Positions 8,691 to 14,767 are shown, counted from the first letter of the stretch. The stretch is DNA of 14,767 nucleotides from UBA940 sp031547885 (GCA_031547885.1 JAVBRO010000033.1:1-14767); one strand, 5' to 3'. The notes: generated from the sequence alone by a model not told the origin. Numbers and translations are program-made.

Positions 8691-9866
8691 TTAGTTGTTT
8701 TCGTAGTAAACCTTTATATATGCGGCCTGGCGCAGCTGCGGGAAGAAGTTCTTAAGCATGTAATTGTAGGTCTCGCCGCCGTTGAGCCGCATCAGCTGCA
8801 CGCGCCGGCCCGTCTCGCGGCGTGCATCCCACACCGGCACGTTGTCTATGATATAAAGTACCGTCTCCTTGTCGCGCATATCCGATTCGGCCACCAGCTT
8901 GCGGAGTCCCGCCCAGTCAACAGCACCGTTATAAAGGTTCATCAGCGATGCGTCGACGCCGGTGTTGTCCGCGATAAAATTCTTCAGGGCTACGGCACGG
9001 TCCCACGCGAGACGGTCGTTGAATTCGAGCGTGCCTTCGGGAGAGGCGAACCCCGCGATCATTATGCCGACGATCTTGCTGTCCGACGAGCGGTCGATCT
9101 CCCTCACGGACGACACGATGTCCACAAGCGATTTGTTGTTGGTCGAGAAATAGCGGTCGATCACCCTTTCGCCCTGGCGGAAGTAGATGCTGAGCGATCC
9201 GTCGCGGTTGCGGTCGATGAATACCTCGGACTCGGACTGTCCCGGCAGGTTGAGCGGCATCGCATAGTCCCTCGATCCGGGTTCCGCCATTTCGGTTATG
9301 GTTACGATGAACGGGTGCTGCATAGCCAGCCTGTCGCCAGTGGTCACTCCCTTTTCGACGGGAACCTGCTCTAAAACGGTATAGTATTCGGTAACGGGTT
9401 CGCTCCAGAGTACGTTTTCGGCTATCAGCCCTATGTCGGCCCTCTGTGCCGAGCAGCATCCCACGCTCGCGGCGTCGAAAACCAGGTCAGATCCGGGCAT
9501 CCAATCCTGTTCGGAAAATTCCGCAGTATAGGAAAGCGTCTGTCCGTTGCGCGTGAAGATCGCATCGTCGCCGTAGGCGCTCATTCCGGCCACCATCAGG
9601 TGCCTTTTGTCGGCGATCGCCGCATGCCTGCCCTGCACTATGATATTCGGGAGTTCCATCACGTCCTGTCCCTTGTAAAGCATGGGTTTCACGACGAGGT
9701 TGTAGCGGCTTTTGGTCGCTTTTTTCCCGACATTGACATCGAAGGATGCCGTTACCCGGCCGTCCCTGCGTTCCAGTTCTATGCCGGTCACGGATATCCT
9801 GTCCGCCTGGGCGTAAACCACGGCGCAGGCCATTATTGCGATTATGCCCGATATTATCTTTTTCAT
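8691..9866 (-). CDS. DUF3868 / OmpA-like protein of fimbrial locus (391 aa)
   Basis: Secreted envelope protein of the kind that accompanies DUF3575 genes in Bacteroidales fimbrial loci. The signal peptide (1-20) ends in VVYAQ. Residues about 22-165 match the DUF3868 pattern (ISVTGIELERRDGRV, then SRYNLVVKPMLYKG). The C-terminal part, about 225-390, is OmpA-like: IYFRQG at 227-232, GFASPEGTLEFNDRLAWDRA at 272-291 in place of the usual peptidoglycan-binding motif, and RRVQL near 354-358. Such domains usually tie the outer membrane to peptidoglycan, so it may brace the fimbrial base. The open frame extends upstream to 9962, but that part overlaps the end of the DUF3575 gene and lacks a signal peptide. 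The ATG at 9866, followed by MKKIISGIIAIMACAVV, is clearly the start. It begins 11 bases after the previous gene. Domain names are recognised by pattern; the exact role is not established. Confidence 0.8.
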   Translation of the reverse strand: MKKIISGIIAIMACAVVYAQADRISVTGIELERRDGRVTASFDVNVGKKATKSRYNLVVKPMLYKGQDVMELPNIIVQGRHAAIADKRHLMVAGMSAYGDDAIFTRNGQTLSYTAEFSEQDWMPGSDLVFDAASVGCCSAQRADIGLIAENVLWSEPVTEYYTVLEQVPVEKGVTTGDRLAMQHPFIVTITEMAEPGSRDYAMPLNLPGQSESEVFIDRNRDGSLSIYFRQGERVIDRYFSTNNKSLVDIVSSVREIDRSSDSKIVGIMIAGFASPEGTLEFNDRLAWDRAVALKNFIADNTGVDASLMNLYNGAVDWAGLRKLVAESDMRDKETVLYIIDNVPVWDARRETGRRVQLMRLNGGETYNYMLKNFFPQLRQAAYIKVYYENN

Positions 9867-9877
9867 TACTGTCTCTC

Positions 9878-11005
9878 TTATTTTATAATGAACACGAGTT
9901 TTACGCCGAGGCTGGTCGGGCCGAAGTAGACCTTGTCGTAGTTCCCGACGAGGCTGCCACATTTAATGCAATCCTTTTTCTCATAATTCATGTAAGCCAG
10001 ACCGACCCCGGCGTTGAACTCCAGACCCCAATGACTGGCCAGCATCAGGTGGTAGCCGTAGCTGACACCCGCGCCGACAGCATAACCCTGATAGCGGTAA
10101 TCCTTTTTAAAACCGACGATCGGAATGTTGTGCTGGCTGATGTTGTAGTTCACAAACAGTGCGTGAGCACCGAAGAAATGGCCGTTGAACCGTTCGCACA
10201 GCCACCAGCGGTATTCGGCTTTGGCCAGGCGGTGCACAAGTTTCTTGTTGTCGTCGTAGGTGCCGTTCAGGTTCCACGGGTTGTAGGCGAGCATCACGTC
10301 GATCGAACTTCTGTCGCCGAGGCCGAACTCCACCCCGAGGTTGGGAGTGAAAGCCGCTGCGGCATAAAGCAGGTTGGTCTTCAGGGCGAACCTCGGCAGT
10401 TTACGAAGCGTACTCTGGCTGCGGGCGTCGGCTCCGGTCAGGGTAATGCTCCTGTTTACCGAAGGATATGTGAATATCCCGTCCTGCATCCCGTCCACCG
10501 TTTGCTCCACGACAATTTCCCTCAACTCCATTTTCTGAGGCTTATTGGCAGCCGCTTCACCCAGCGCACGGTAATCCTGAAGGCTGCGGTCGAAATCGGC
10601 ATTCACATTCCCGGCCGGTCTGTAACCATTCGGGGATTGTGCCGCCGGCTGCGTTTTGCCGCCGGGTTTTTCATCGTTATCCAGTATCATAATGTGGCTT
10701 CCGTCTATCTGCCAGGATTTTCCGGAACCGGCAAGCAGGGCATTCATAGCCTCGGCAACAGTAGCATCGCGCGGAACGGTGACCGTGCGGTTGTAGTCGT
10801 ACTTCGAAAGGTTGACCACGAAGCGCATCCCTGCCTGCTGCGATATCTCCCTGAACCCGTCGTATATCGAGATCGAAGAGTCCGGGAACCTGACCTTTGC
10901 CTGCTGTGCCGACGCCATATGGCATACAGCCACAGCAGCCGTCAACAGGATAGTTCTAAGGGCCAGGCCCCTGCCCACTCTTCGGATATAGTTTTTCACA
11001 TCCAT
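9878..11005 (-). CDS. STN domain fused to DUF3575 outer-membrane protein (375 aa)
   Basis: Two-part envelope protein. A signal peptide (1-34, ending in MASAQ) is followed by an STN-type domain at about 38-110 (SSISIYDGFREISQQAGMRF, then VTVPRDATVAEAMNALL and SHIMILD). STN is the periplasmic signalling domain found on FecA-like receptors and secretins. A polar linker (110-203) leads to DUF3575 (about 204-375): FALKTNLLYAAAAFTPNLGVE, RWWLCERFNGHFFGAHAL, YRYQGYAVGAGVSYGYHL, the CIKCG pair and the FGPTSLG end, which predicts an outer-membrane beta-barrel. Its ATG follows the fecR stop codon with no gap (TAA then ATG), so the two proteins are almost certainly translated together. No TonB-dependent receptor lies nearby, so this STN domain is the obvious partner for FecR. 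Both domains are recognised by pattern with good confidence; the signalling role is inferred. Confidence 0.83.
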   Translation of the reverse strand: MDVKNYIRRVGRGLALRTILLTAAVAVCHMASAQQAKVRFPDSSISIYDGFREISQQAGMRFVVNLSKYDYNRTVTVPRDATVAEAMNALLAGSGKSWQIDGSHIMILDNDEKPGGKTQPAAQSPNGYRPAGNVNADFDRSLQDYRALGEAAANKPQKMELREIVVEQTVDGMQDGIFTYPSVNRSITLTGADARSQSTLRKLPRFALKTNLLYAAAAFTPNLGVEFGLGDRSSIDVMLAYNPWNLNGTYDDNKKLVHRLAKAEYRWWLCERFNGHFFGAHALFVNYNISQHNIPIVGFKKDYRYQGYAVGAGVSYGYHLMLASHWGLEFNAGVGLAYMNYEKKDCIKCGSLVGNYDKVYFGPTSLGVKLVFIIK

Positions 11006-12127
11006 TTATTTCACAGCTTTAATGATTATTCTGCCATTTGATTTTTCGTAGCCGAACGAACCGCTCACATTTTTAAGCATACGCACAGCCTTGTCGAGAT
11101 CCTCGTCTCCGCCCAGTTCGAATACATACAGCGAGCGGGTATCTATGTTTTCAGGCACTTCGATAGTCGTGTTGTAGTACCATTCGAGCATGGCGAAGAT
11201 CTCGGGAAGAGTGCTTTCCCTCAACGTCAGGCGGTCGGCCACCCACGCCGGTTTATCCGGCTGTCCGGTATTGCCCGTGGTTACTTTGTCCGTAAGGTGG
11301 TCGTATACTATGCCGACTCCCGGCTTTATCACGTATAGCCTGTCGCCGATCGCAGCTTCGACGGTCCCTTCATAAAGTTCGAGGCTGGTTTGCATCCTGT
11401 CGGGATAGGCCTCTATATTGAATTCCGTTCCGGTCACCCTCACGGACATTTTTTCGGTGTTGACAATGAACGGGTTCGACTTATCGCTCCTGACTTTGAA
11501 GTAGCCTTCCCCGGAAAGCGACGCCTGGCGGTTGCGGATGTATTCCAACCGGCTGCCGCCGTTGAGCATCACTTCGGTACCGTCGGAAAGGAAAACACGC
11601 ATGGCCTCTCCCTGGGCGGTGGTATAAACCATCGGAATTTCGGTCCGTCCGCCGCTCCGCTCCGTATAGTTCCACAGTAATGCCCCCACGGCAATTATCG
11701 CGGGAATCATGACCGCCGCCGCACGCACGGCTATCCTGCGCAGGCGGCTGCCGCCTGATACGTCCCTGCCGAGTTCCCGGGTATTGCCGGCCGGCCGGTC
11801 GTAATATTTTGCGCCCGGGTTCACCGCGGGGTCACCCATATCGCGGTACCAGTTATCCACAGCATTTTTACCCCCTTTGTGCCGCGATCCCGGCAGGTAT
11901 TCCGGCATACCGAGCCTGGCGCGCATCTCTATCAATGCTTCGTAAGTCCGGTGGGTTTCGTTGTATCCGAGCGTCTCCCAATACTCAAGAAGAGCCTTTT
12001 CTTTCTCATGGAAGTTATTTCCATGGCCCAGCCACTGTTTTACAGCGCCGACAGTGTCCGGATCAAATTCACCCCTGGTGTAATCCTCGATTATTCTCCG
12101 GGCGTACTTCTTGATTTTGTTATCCAT
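11006..12127 (-). CDS. FecR-family anti-sigma factor (373 aa)
   Basis: Inner-membrane regulator that would hold the adjacent ECF sigma factor and receive a signal from the periplasm. The cytoplasmic part (about 1-130) has a helical N-terminus expected to bind the sigma factor. A single membrane segment lies at about 133-154 (AVRAAAVMIPAIIAVGALLW). The periplasmic FecR domain (about 166-260) shows LSDGTEVMLNGGSRLEY, LSGEGYFKV and VTGTEFNIEAY, all typical. The C-terminal DUF4974 region (about 299-371) has LRESTLPEIFAMLEWYYN and resembles an STN fold. Length and order fit the Bacteroidetes FecR family. It is translationally linked to the STN-DUF3575 gene after it. It is separated from the sigma gene by 241 bases that include a terminator, so it likely has its own promoter. 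Only a poor -7-like match (TACTATTTG, 12279-12287, minus strand) is visible there. Confidence 0.9.
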   Translation of the reverse strand: MDNKIKKYARRIIEDYTRGEFDPDTVGAVKQWLGHGNNFHEKEKALLEYWETLGYNETHRTYEALIEMRARLGMPEYLPGSRHKGGKNAVDNWYRDMGDPAVNPGAKYYDRPAGNTRELGRDVSGGSRLRRIAVRAAAVMIPAIIAVGALLWNYTERSGGRTEIPMVYTTAQGEAMRVFLSDGTEVMLNGGSRLEYIRNRQASLSGEGYFKVRSDKSNPFIVNTEKMSVRVTGTEFNIEAYPDRMQTSLELYEGTVEAAIGDRLYVIKPGVGIVYDHLTDKVTTGNTGQPDKPAWVADRLTLRESTLPEIFAMLEWYYNTTIEVPENIDTRSLYVFELGGDEDLDKAVRMLKNVSGSFGYEKSNGRIIIKAVK

Positions 12128-12321
12128 TTCTTCATTTACTTGTTACCGGGTATGCCGCCAATACCTTTGCGATTGTTCGAACTCACATGTATAATGCGTT
12201 TGCCAAATCGGATTATTCCTGTCACGAATGGAATATTTTTAAATTTTCACGTTAAAATCATTGATTACTCGATAGTTGCAAATAGTATTTTTTTAACAAC
12301 AGTATGGGATGCAATAAAAAA

Positions 12322-12350
12322 CGGCGGACAAAAATGTCCGCCGCCGGTGT
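12322..12350 (-). terminator. Intrinsic terminator of the ECF sigma gene
   Basis: A perfect 8-base stem (CGGCGGAC at 12322-12329 and GTCCGCCG at 12336-12343) with a 6-base loop sits about 25 bases past the sigma factor stop. On the minus strand it is followed at once by a T run (GTTTTTTATTGC). This is a standard rho-independent terminator for minus-strand transcripts. It separates the sigma gene from fecR. On the plus strand no T run follows, so it works in one direction only. Confidence 0.88.
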
Positions 12351-12368
12351 ACTGAAGCAAAACCTCTG

Positions 12369-12971
12369 TTATACCATAAGAAAACTCACGAGCGTACCCA
12401 GGGCATTGCGTATGTCGGCCTTTCCGTATGACAACTGCTTGGCTACGGTCTCCTTGCGGATGCACAGCCGGTCCGCTATCTCCTCGTTCGACAATCCCTC
12501 CTCGTGCCTCATCTCGTAGATCCGCCTTCTTTGCTCGGGCATCGAAGATATGGCCAGCATTATAATAAGCTTGACCTCTTCGGCCACAGCTATATCCTCG
12601 GAATTGAAGTGCTCGATATCGTCCAGAGAAGCCGTATAGTCGGTTGTATAGGAATCGCGGGTGATCTCCGAGCGGATGAAATCGATCACCATATTGCGCG
12701 TCATCAGGTATATGTAGGCATTGAAATTCTTCGACGGGTCGATCCTGTCGTGTTTCTCCCACATCTTCGCGAATACTTCCTGGGCGATCTCCTCGGCCGC
12801 GATCTCCGATTTCGACAGCGTAAGCGCAAAGCGTTTGATCCTGTCGTAATATTTTATGAAAATTCTGGTATATGCGACCTCGTCGCCTGACTTAAGTGCG
12901 TTTAGAACCTCTCTGTCGATACGGTCATGGTTGGTGCGCATGACCTGCGCGTCATTGTTATGATCTACCAT
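12369..12971 (-). CDS. ECF sigma-70 family RNA polymerase sigma factor (200 aa)
   Basis: Alternative sigma factor that would direct RNA polymerase to the promoters of this locus, and perhaps to others. Region 2 lies at about 25-100: YTRIFIKYYDRIKRFALTLS, then AEEIAQEVFAKMWEK and the NAYIYLMTRNMVIDFIR block. Region 4 lies at about 138-192: SMPEQRRRIYEMRHEEGLSN, then EEIADRLCIRKETVAKQLSY. It lacks sigma regions 1 and 3, as ECF factors do, and fits the Bacteroidetes RpoE-like subfamily in length. A second in-frame ATG lies 10 codons in (12941), and either start leaves region 2 intact. It is the first gene on the minus strand next to the long divergent gap and has its own terminator, so its level is probably set separately from fecR. 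Its target promoters cannot be read from the sequence. Confidence 0.93.
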   Translation of the reverse strand: MVDHNNDAQVMRTNHDRIDREVLNALKSGDEVAYTRIFIKYYDRIKRFALTLSKSEIAAEEIAQEVFAKMWEKHDRIDPSKNFNAYIYLMTRNMVIDFIRSEITRDSYTTDYTASLDDIEHFNSEDIAVAEEVKLIIMLAISSMPEQRRRIYEMRHEEGLSNEEIADRLCIRKETVAKQLSYGKADIRNALGTLVSFLMV

Positions 12972-13156
12972 GCTTATTTTTTATGTGTGATTAGTTGATT
13001 GGTCGGTTGAATCGGCTGCTGCTATGGCATAATAATAACGTGTTATGTTCCAAAAAAGTTGTAATTGTATCAAAAACCGCCCTCACAGGCTTCTGTACGG
13101 GCATCAGTGTTTCGGATATGGGCGCGAAAAAGCGCAGGATACGTACACTGTTATCG

Positions 13157-13164
13157 CAAAGGTA
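13157..13164 (-). promoter_or_regulatory. Candidate inner -7 box upstream of sigma gene
   Basis: TACCTTTG on the minus strand matches the Bacteroidetes -7 consensus TAnnTTTG exactly. No good TTTG -33 element is seen at 19-21 bases, so support is weaker than for the box at 13305. It would give a leader of about 180 bases. Confidence 0.35.
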
Positions 13165-13304
13165 CTGGCGGCACCCGATGATGAACAGGACAATCCCACG
13201 CTATATCTATATATAGGGTGGTATTGCTTCTGACAACCATCATCGTGCTAAAACGCCAGTTTTTTGCGACGTCGACCAGAGGCTCAACTAAATATTTTCC
13301 GAAG

Positions 13305-13336
13305 CAAATATAGCACTTAACCTTTAAAATCAAAAA
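13305..13336 (-). promoter_or_regulatory. Candidate sigma-A-type promoter for the ECF sigma gene
   Basis: On the minus strand, TATATTTG (13305-13312) matches the Bacteroidetes -7 box TAnnTTTG. A TTTG (13331-13334) lies 18 bases upstream, close to the usual 19-21 spacing. The next annotated minus-strand gene is the sigma factor, about 325 bases downstream, so the transcript would have a long untranslated leader. Confidence 0.5.
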
Positions 13337-13489
13337 TAAAGGGCATAACACGGCCTGAAACAACCTCACAGGCAGGGCAAACCGGCGCGGAATGCGAATC
13401 CGCGGATGTACAATAAGCGCGCCCCCCGCTTACTGTTGCTGCCGTTCTGAAAAAATTGTACGGTCCGTTCCGGCGATTATGCGTATCTT

Positions 13490-13511
13490 TACCTTTGTGG
13501 CAGTATATTTG
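13490..13511 (+). promoter_or_regulatory. Candidate tandem -7 boxes for ohr
   Basis: TACCTTTG (13490-13497) and TATATTTG (13504-13511) both fit TAnnTTTG on the plus strand. Neither has a clear TTTG at the -33 distance. The second would give a leader of about 45 bases before the ohr ATG at 13564. Confidence 0.45.
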
Positions 13512-13563
13512 CAATCATTACAGGCATTCCAAATAATATTAATTACCTAAAAAATAGAAAATT

Positions 13564-13992
13564 ATGGCAAAAATCATCGGACAGGCCTACTCGATAGGAG
13601 CTACCTCGGTAGGCGGACGCAGCGGCAAAGTATGGTCGGACGACCATGTGATAAATATCGAGATGAGATCTCCCGGCACTCCCGGTTCCGAAGGGTTCGC
13701 AAATCCCGAAATGCTCTTCGCGGCGGGCTGGGCGGCCTGCTTCAACGGCGCACTGAAATATGCCGCCAACCTGAAACGGGTCAGGGTCGGCGAGACTGAA
13801 GTGAAGGTCACGGTGTCGCTGGGTAAAGACGCCGAAGGCAATTTCCAGCTCGGAGCTGCGATAGACGTGAAGGTCCCCGGCGTCGACCAGAAGACCGCGG
13901 AAGAACTTGCGCAGGATGCGCACGGGATCTGCCCTTATTCGAGGGCGACGCGCGGCAATATCGAGGCTGAAGTCCGCGCCGAGGCTGTATAA
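13564..13992 (+). CDS. ohr: Ohr-type organic hydroperoxide reductase, OsmC family (142 aa)
   Basis: Thiol peroxidase of the cytoplasm that reduces organic hydroperoxides using two reactive cysteines. The Ohr features are all present: Arg 19 in VGGRSGKV, Glu 49 in the FANPEMLFAAGWAACF block, the peroxidatic Cys 59 in that block, and the resolving Cys 123 in AHGICPYSRATRGNI. The spacing of 64 residues between the cysteines and the total length match Ohr. The CPYSRATRGN motif separates Ohr from other OsmC groups. The leader is A-rich with no strong Shine-Dalgarno site, and the ATG at 13564 gives the usual MAKI start. It is transcribed alone, away from the sigma gene, and ends in a strong terminator. 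No OhrR-type regulator is visible beside it. Confidence 0.92.
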   Translation: MAKIIGQAYSIGATSVGGRSGKVWSDDHVINIEMRSPGTPGSEGFANPEMLFAAGWAACFNGALKYAANLKRVRVGETEVKVTVSLGKDAEGNFQLGAAIDVKVPGVDQKTAEELAQDAHGICPYSRATRGNIEAEVRAEAV

Positions 13993-14014
13993 ACGCTCAC
14001 TCCTCCCCTTTTTG

Positions 14015-14047
14015 CGTCCGCCGGTAAAAGACACCGGCGGACGTTTT
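14015..14047 (+). terminator. Intrinsic terminator of ohr
   Basis: A perfect 11-base stem (CGTCCGCCGGT at 14015-14025 and ACCGGCGGACG at 14033-14043) with a 7-base loop is followed by TTTTGTTT. It starts 22 bases past the ohr stop. Its core GTCCGCCG is the same as in the sigma gene terminator at 12322. Confidence 0.9.
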
Positions 14048-14095
14048 GTTTCCGGGCCCGGACAGGGATCCGTAATAAATTAGAACGAAAAACGT

Positions 14096-14103
14096 TATCT
14101 TTG
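14096..14103 (+). promoter_or_regulatory. Candidate upstream -7 box before repeat unit
   Basis: TATCTTTG fits TAnnTTTG on the plus strand. No good -33 TTTG is present at the usual distance. A transcript from here would run through the hairpin at 14126-14152. Confidence 0.35.
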
Positions 14104-14125
14104 CAAAATATTAGGATGCGCCTCG

Positions 14126-14152
14126 GCAGAGCTCAAATAAATTTGGCTCTGC
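14126..14152 (+). repeat. Hairpin repeat unit resembling dispersed Bacteroidales intergenic repeats
   Basis: An inverted repeat with GCAGAGC (14126-14132), a bulged T, CAAAT, a two-base loop, ATTTG and GCTCTGC (14146-14152) forms a 12-pair stem with one bulge. A short direct repeat, CTCGGC, flanks it (14123-14128 and 14154-14159). From memory, very similar units beginning GGATGCG and ending CTTTG occur many times upstream of genes in Bacteroides and Alistipes genomes. I cannot show other copies inside this window. Confidence 0.6.
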
Positions 14153-14173
14153 TCTCGGCTTTCACTATATTTG
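14142..14173 (+). promoter_or_regulatory. Promoter for the small secreted protein
   Basis: TTTG at 14142-14145 and TATATTTG at 14166-14173 are separated by 20 bases, a very good match to the Bacteroidetes housekeeping promoter. The -33 element lies in the right arm of the hairpin repeat. Transcription would begin about 50 bases before the ATG at 14230. Confidence 0.68.
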
Positions 14174-14229
14174 CCTCACAGTTTTCCCGGAAACCCGGCT
14201 ATGACAACCACACATCAACCTAAAAGATT

Positions 14230-14595
14230 ATGAAAAAAATCATCATTACAGCCGCCGTATTTATTTTCATAAGCACAGCGGCAATGGCCTCTCCGGCCGG
14301 CCAGAAACCTCAGCCCACGCAGGAAGATCTGAAACATCAGAAGCTCGAAGACAAGAAGGAAGCCGAGATCGACAAGCTGGTAAGGAACGAAGAGACCAGG
14401 GCCCGCAAGGCCAGGGATCAGGCTCAGGCCGACTACAATGCCGAGATCGAAAAACGCACCCGCGCCGCCGTCGAAACCAGGCGGAAGAAAGAGGAAGCCA
14501 TCGAACGCAAAAGAGTCGAAAATATCAAAAAAGGCAGTGCAAAGATCGAGCAGAAGTACGATGCAAAACACGCCAAAGTAGTTACGACAAACTAA
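14230..14595 (+). CDS. Small secreted, highly charged helical protein (121 aa, unrecognised)
   Basis: I do not recognise a family. The first 20 residues form a clear Sec signal peptide (MKKIIITAAVFIFISTAAMA), with a likely cut after AMA. The mature part, about 100 residues, is dominated by Lys, Glu, Arg, Ala and Asp (for example EDLKHQKLEDKKEAEIDKL and RRKKEEAIERKRVENIKKG), which predicts a long single helix or coiled coil. There are no Cys residues and no lipobox, so it is expected to be free in the periplasm or outside the cell. It has its own promoter at 14142-14173 and lies just before an insertion sequence, whose end hairpin may serve as its terminator. A role in binding acidic or basic envelope partners is conceivable, but nothing in the sequence fixes it. 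Confidence 0.75.
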   Translation: MKKIIITAAVFIFISTAAMASPAGQKPQPTQEDLKHQKLEDKKEAEIDKLVRNEETRARKARDQAQADYNAEIEKRTRAAVETRRKKEEAIERKRVENIKKGSAKIEQKYDAKHAKVVTTN

Positions 14596-14635
14596 CGTAC
14601 TCTGGAAATACAAAGGCGGACCCCCGATGTGAACT

Positions 14636-14671
14636 TACCCCCAAAAGTTAGACAAAAAACTTTTGGGGGTA
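14636..14671 (+). repeat. Perfect inverted repeat just before the transposase start
   Basis: TACCCCCAAAAGTT (14636-14649) and AACTTTTGGGGGTA (14658-14671) form a perfect 14-base stem with an 8-base loop, followed by TTTTT. It would end transcripts coming from the small secreted gene upstream. It also buries the G-run that is the only ribosome-binding-like site before the ATG at 14677. Confidence 0.85.
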
Positions 14672-14676
14672 TTTTT

Positions 14677-14767
14677 ATGGGATCGAGCTTAAGGACGTAT
14701 CGTCATTACGATGTAGCGAAGAAATTGGATGCGATTAACCTCTACGACCGGGGTTACGGATGCGTGA
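14677..14767 (+). CDS. Transposase OrfA-like N-terminus, partial
   Basis: The frame opens with an ATG 6 bases after the inverted repeat and stays open for 30 codons to the window end. The visible residues include YDVAKKLDAINLYDRGYGCV, which resemble the first helices of IS3-type OrfA proteins, where a helix-turn-helix domain follows. The catalytic part lies outside the window. IS3 is the likeliest group, but other HTH-bearing transposases start in a similar way. Confidence 0.5.
   Translation, partial: MGSSLRTYRHYDVAKKLDAINLYDRGYGCV

Larger units (their letters stand above)
12972..13563. other. Divergent intergenic region between sigma gene and ohr
   Basis: This 592-base gap holds no convincing gene. 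Two minus-strand -7 boxes (13305-13312 and 13157-13164) could serve the sigma gene, which would give leaders of about 325 and 180 bases. Two plus-strand boxes (13490-13497 and 13504-13511) could serve ohr. A small inverted repeat, ATAAC-GT-GTTAT, lies at 13035-13046, about 65-75 bases before the sigma ATG. The 10-base sequence CCTCACAGGC occurs twice (13081 and about 13364). Short open frames exist on both strands, but none has family features or a clear start. Confidence 0.55.
14628..14767 (+). mobile_element. Left end of an IS3-like insertion sequence (cut by window end)
   Basis: The sequence changes at about 14628 to a short end-like stretch (TGTGAACTTACCCCC), followed by a 14-base inverted repeat and then a short transposase-like frame with its ATG 6 bases past the repeat. 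This layout is what I know from IS3-family elements in Bacteroidales. The exact left boundary and any target duplication cannot be fixed, because the right end lies outside the window. Confidence 0.55.

Noticed and set aside
9867..9962. A 32-residue N-terminal extension of the OmpA-like protein
   Set aside because: It would overlap the previous gene and bury the obvious signal peptide that starts at the ATG at 9866.
9746..11041. A 431-codon plus-strand frame opposite the STN-DUF3575 gene
   Set aside because: The minus-strand protein has a signal peptide and two recognisable domains. The plus-strand frame has none.
12995..13233. Short plus-strand frames of 62-73 codons upstream of ohr
   Set aside because: They overlap one another in different frames, show no family features, and face candidate minus-strand promoters.
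12972..13563. CRISPR array or tRNA in the largest gap
   Set aside because: The only repeat is one 10-base pair of copies, with no regular spacing and no cloverleaf.

Overview
The window looks like a chromosomal segment of a Bacteroidales bacterium, most likely Alistipes or a close Rikenellaceae relative. The evidence is the set of Bacteroidetes-only protein families (fimbrillins, Mfa2-type anchor, DUF3575, DUF3868), the TAnnTTTG-type promoter -7 boxes, A-rich leaders without strong Shine-Dalgarno sites, and a moderately high G+C content. The genus is an inference from overall resemblance.

The minus strand from about 12971 down to 136 holds one fimbria (type V-like pilus) locus with its own regulators. 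In transcription order it runs: an ECF sigma factor (12369-12971) followed by its own intrinsic terminator; a FecR-type anti-sigma factor (11006-12127); a fusion of a periplasmic STN signalling domain to a DUF3575 outer-membrane domain (9878-11005); a DUF3868/OmpA-like protein (8691-9866); an Mfa1-like shaft fimbrillin (7286-8632); a strong hairpin (7217-7247); an Mfa2-like anchor lipoprotein (6186-7175); and two very large lipoproteins with C-terminal FISUMP-like domains (3298-6180 and 136-3282), the likely tip or accessory subunits. From fecR downward the gaps are 0, 11, 58, 110, 5 and 15 bases, so this part reads as one operon. The working model is that the DUF3575/OmpA pair acts at the outer membrane, the STN domain reports its state to FecR, and FecR controls the sigma factor. 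This would be a cell-surface signalling circuit built on a fimbrial component instead of a TonB-dependent receptor.

The plus strand from 13564 on is unrelated: a complete Ohr-type organic hydroperoxide reductase (13564-13992) with a textbook terminator, a hairpin plus promoter unit resembling dispersed Bacteroidales intergenic repeats (14096-14173), a small secreted charged helical protein (14230-14595), and the left end of an IS3-like insertion sequence whose transposase frame runs off the window (14677 onward). The 592-base divergent gap between the sigma factor and ohr carries candidate promoters for both sides and no convincing gene. Positions 1-135 are AT-rich and hold nothing I can name.

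The points most worth a second look are the STN-DUF3575 fusion in the regulatory position, the terminator that separates the sigma gene from its anti-sigma gene, the hairpin between the shaft and anchor genes, the low-G+C FISUMP modules in both tip-like genes, and the apparently shortened C-terminus of the last gene.
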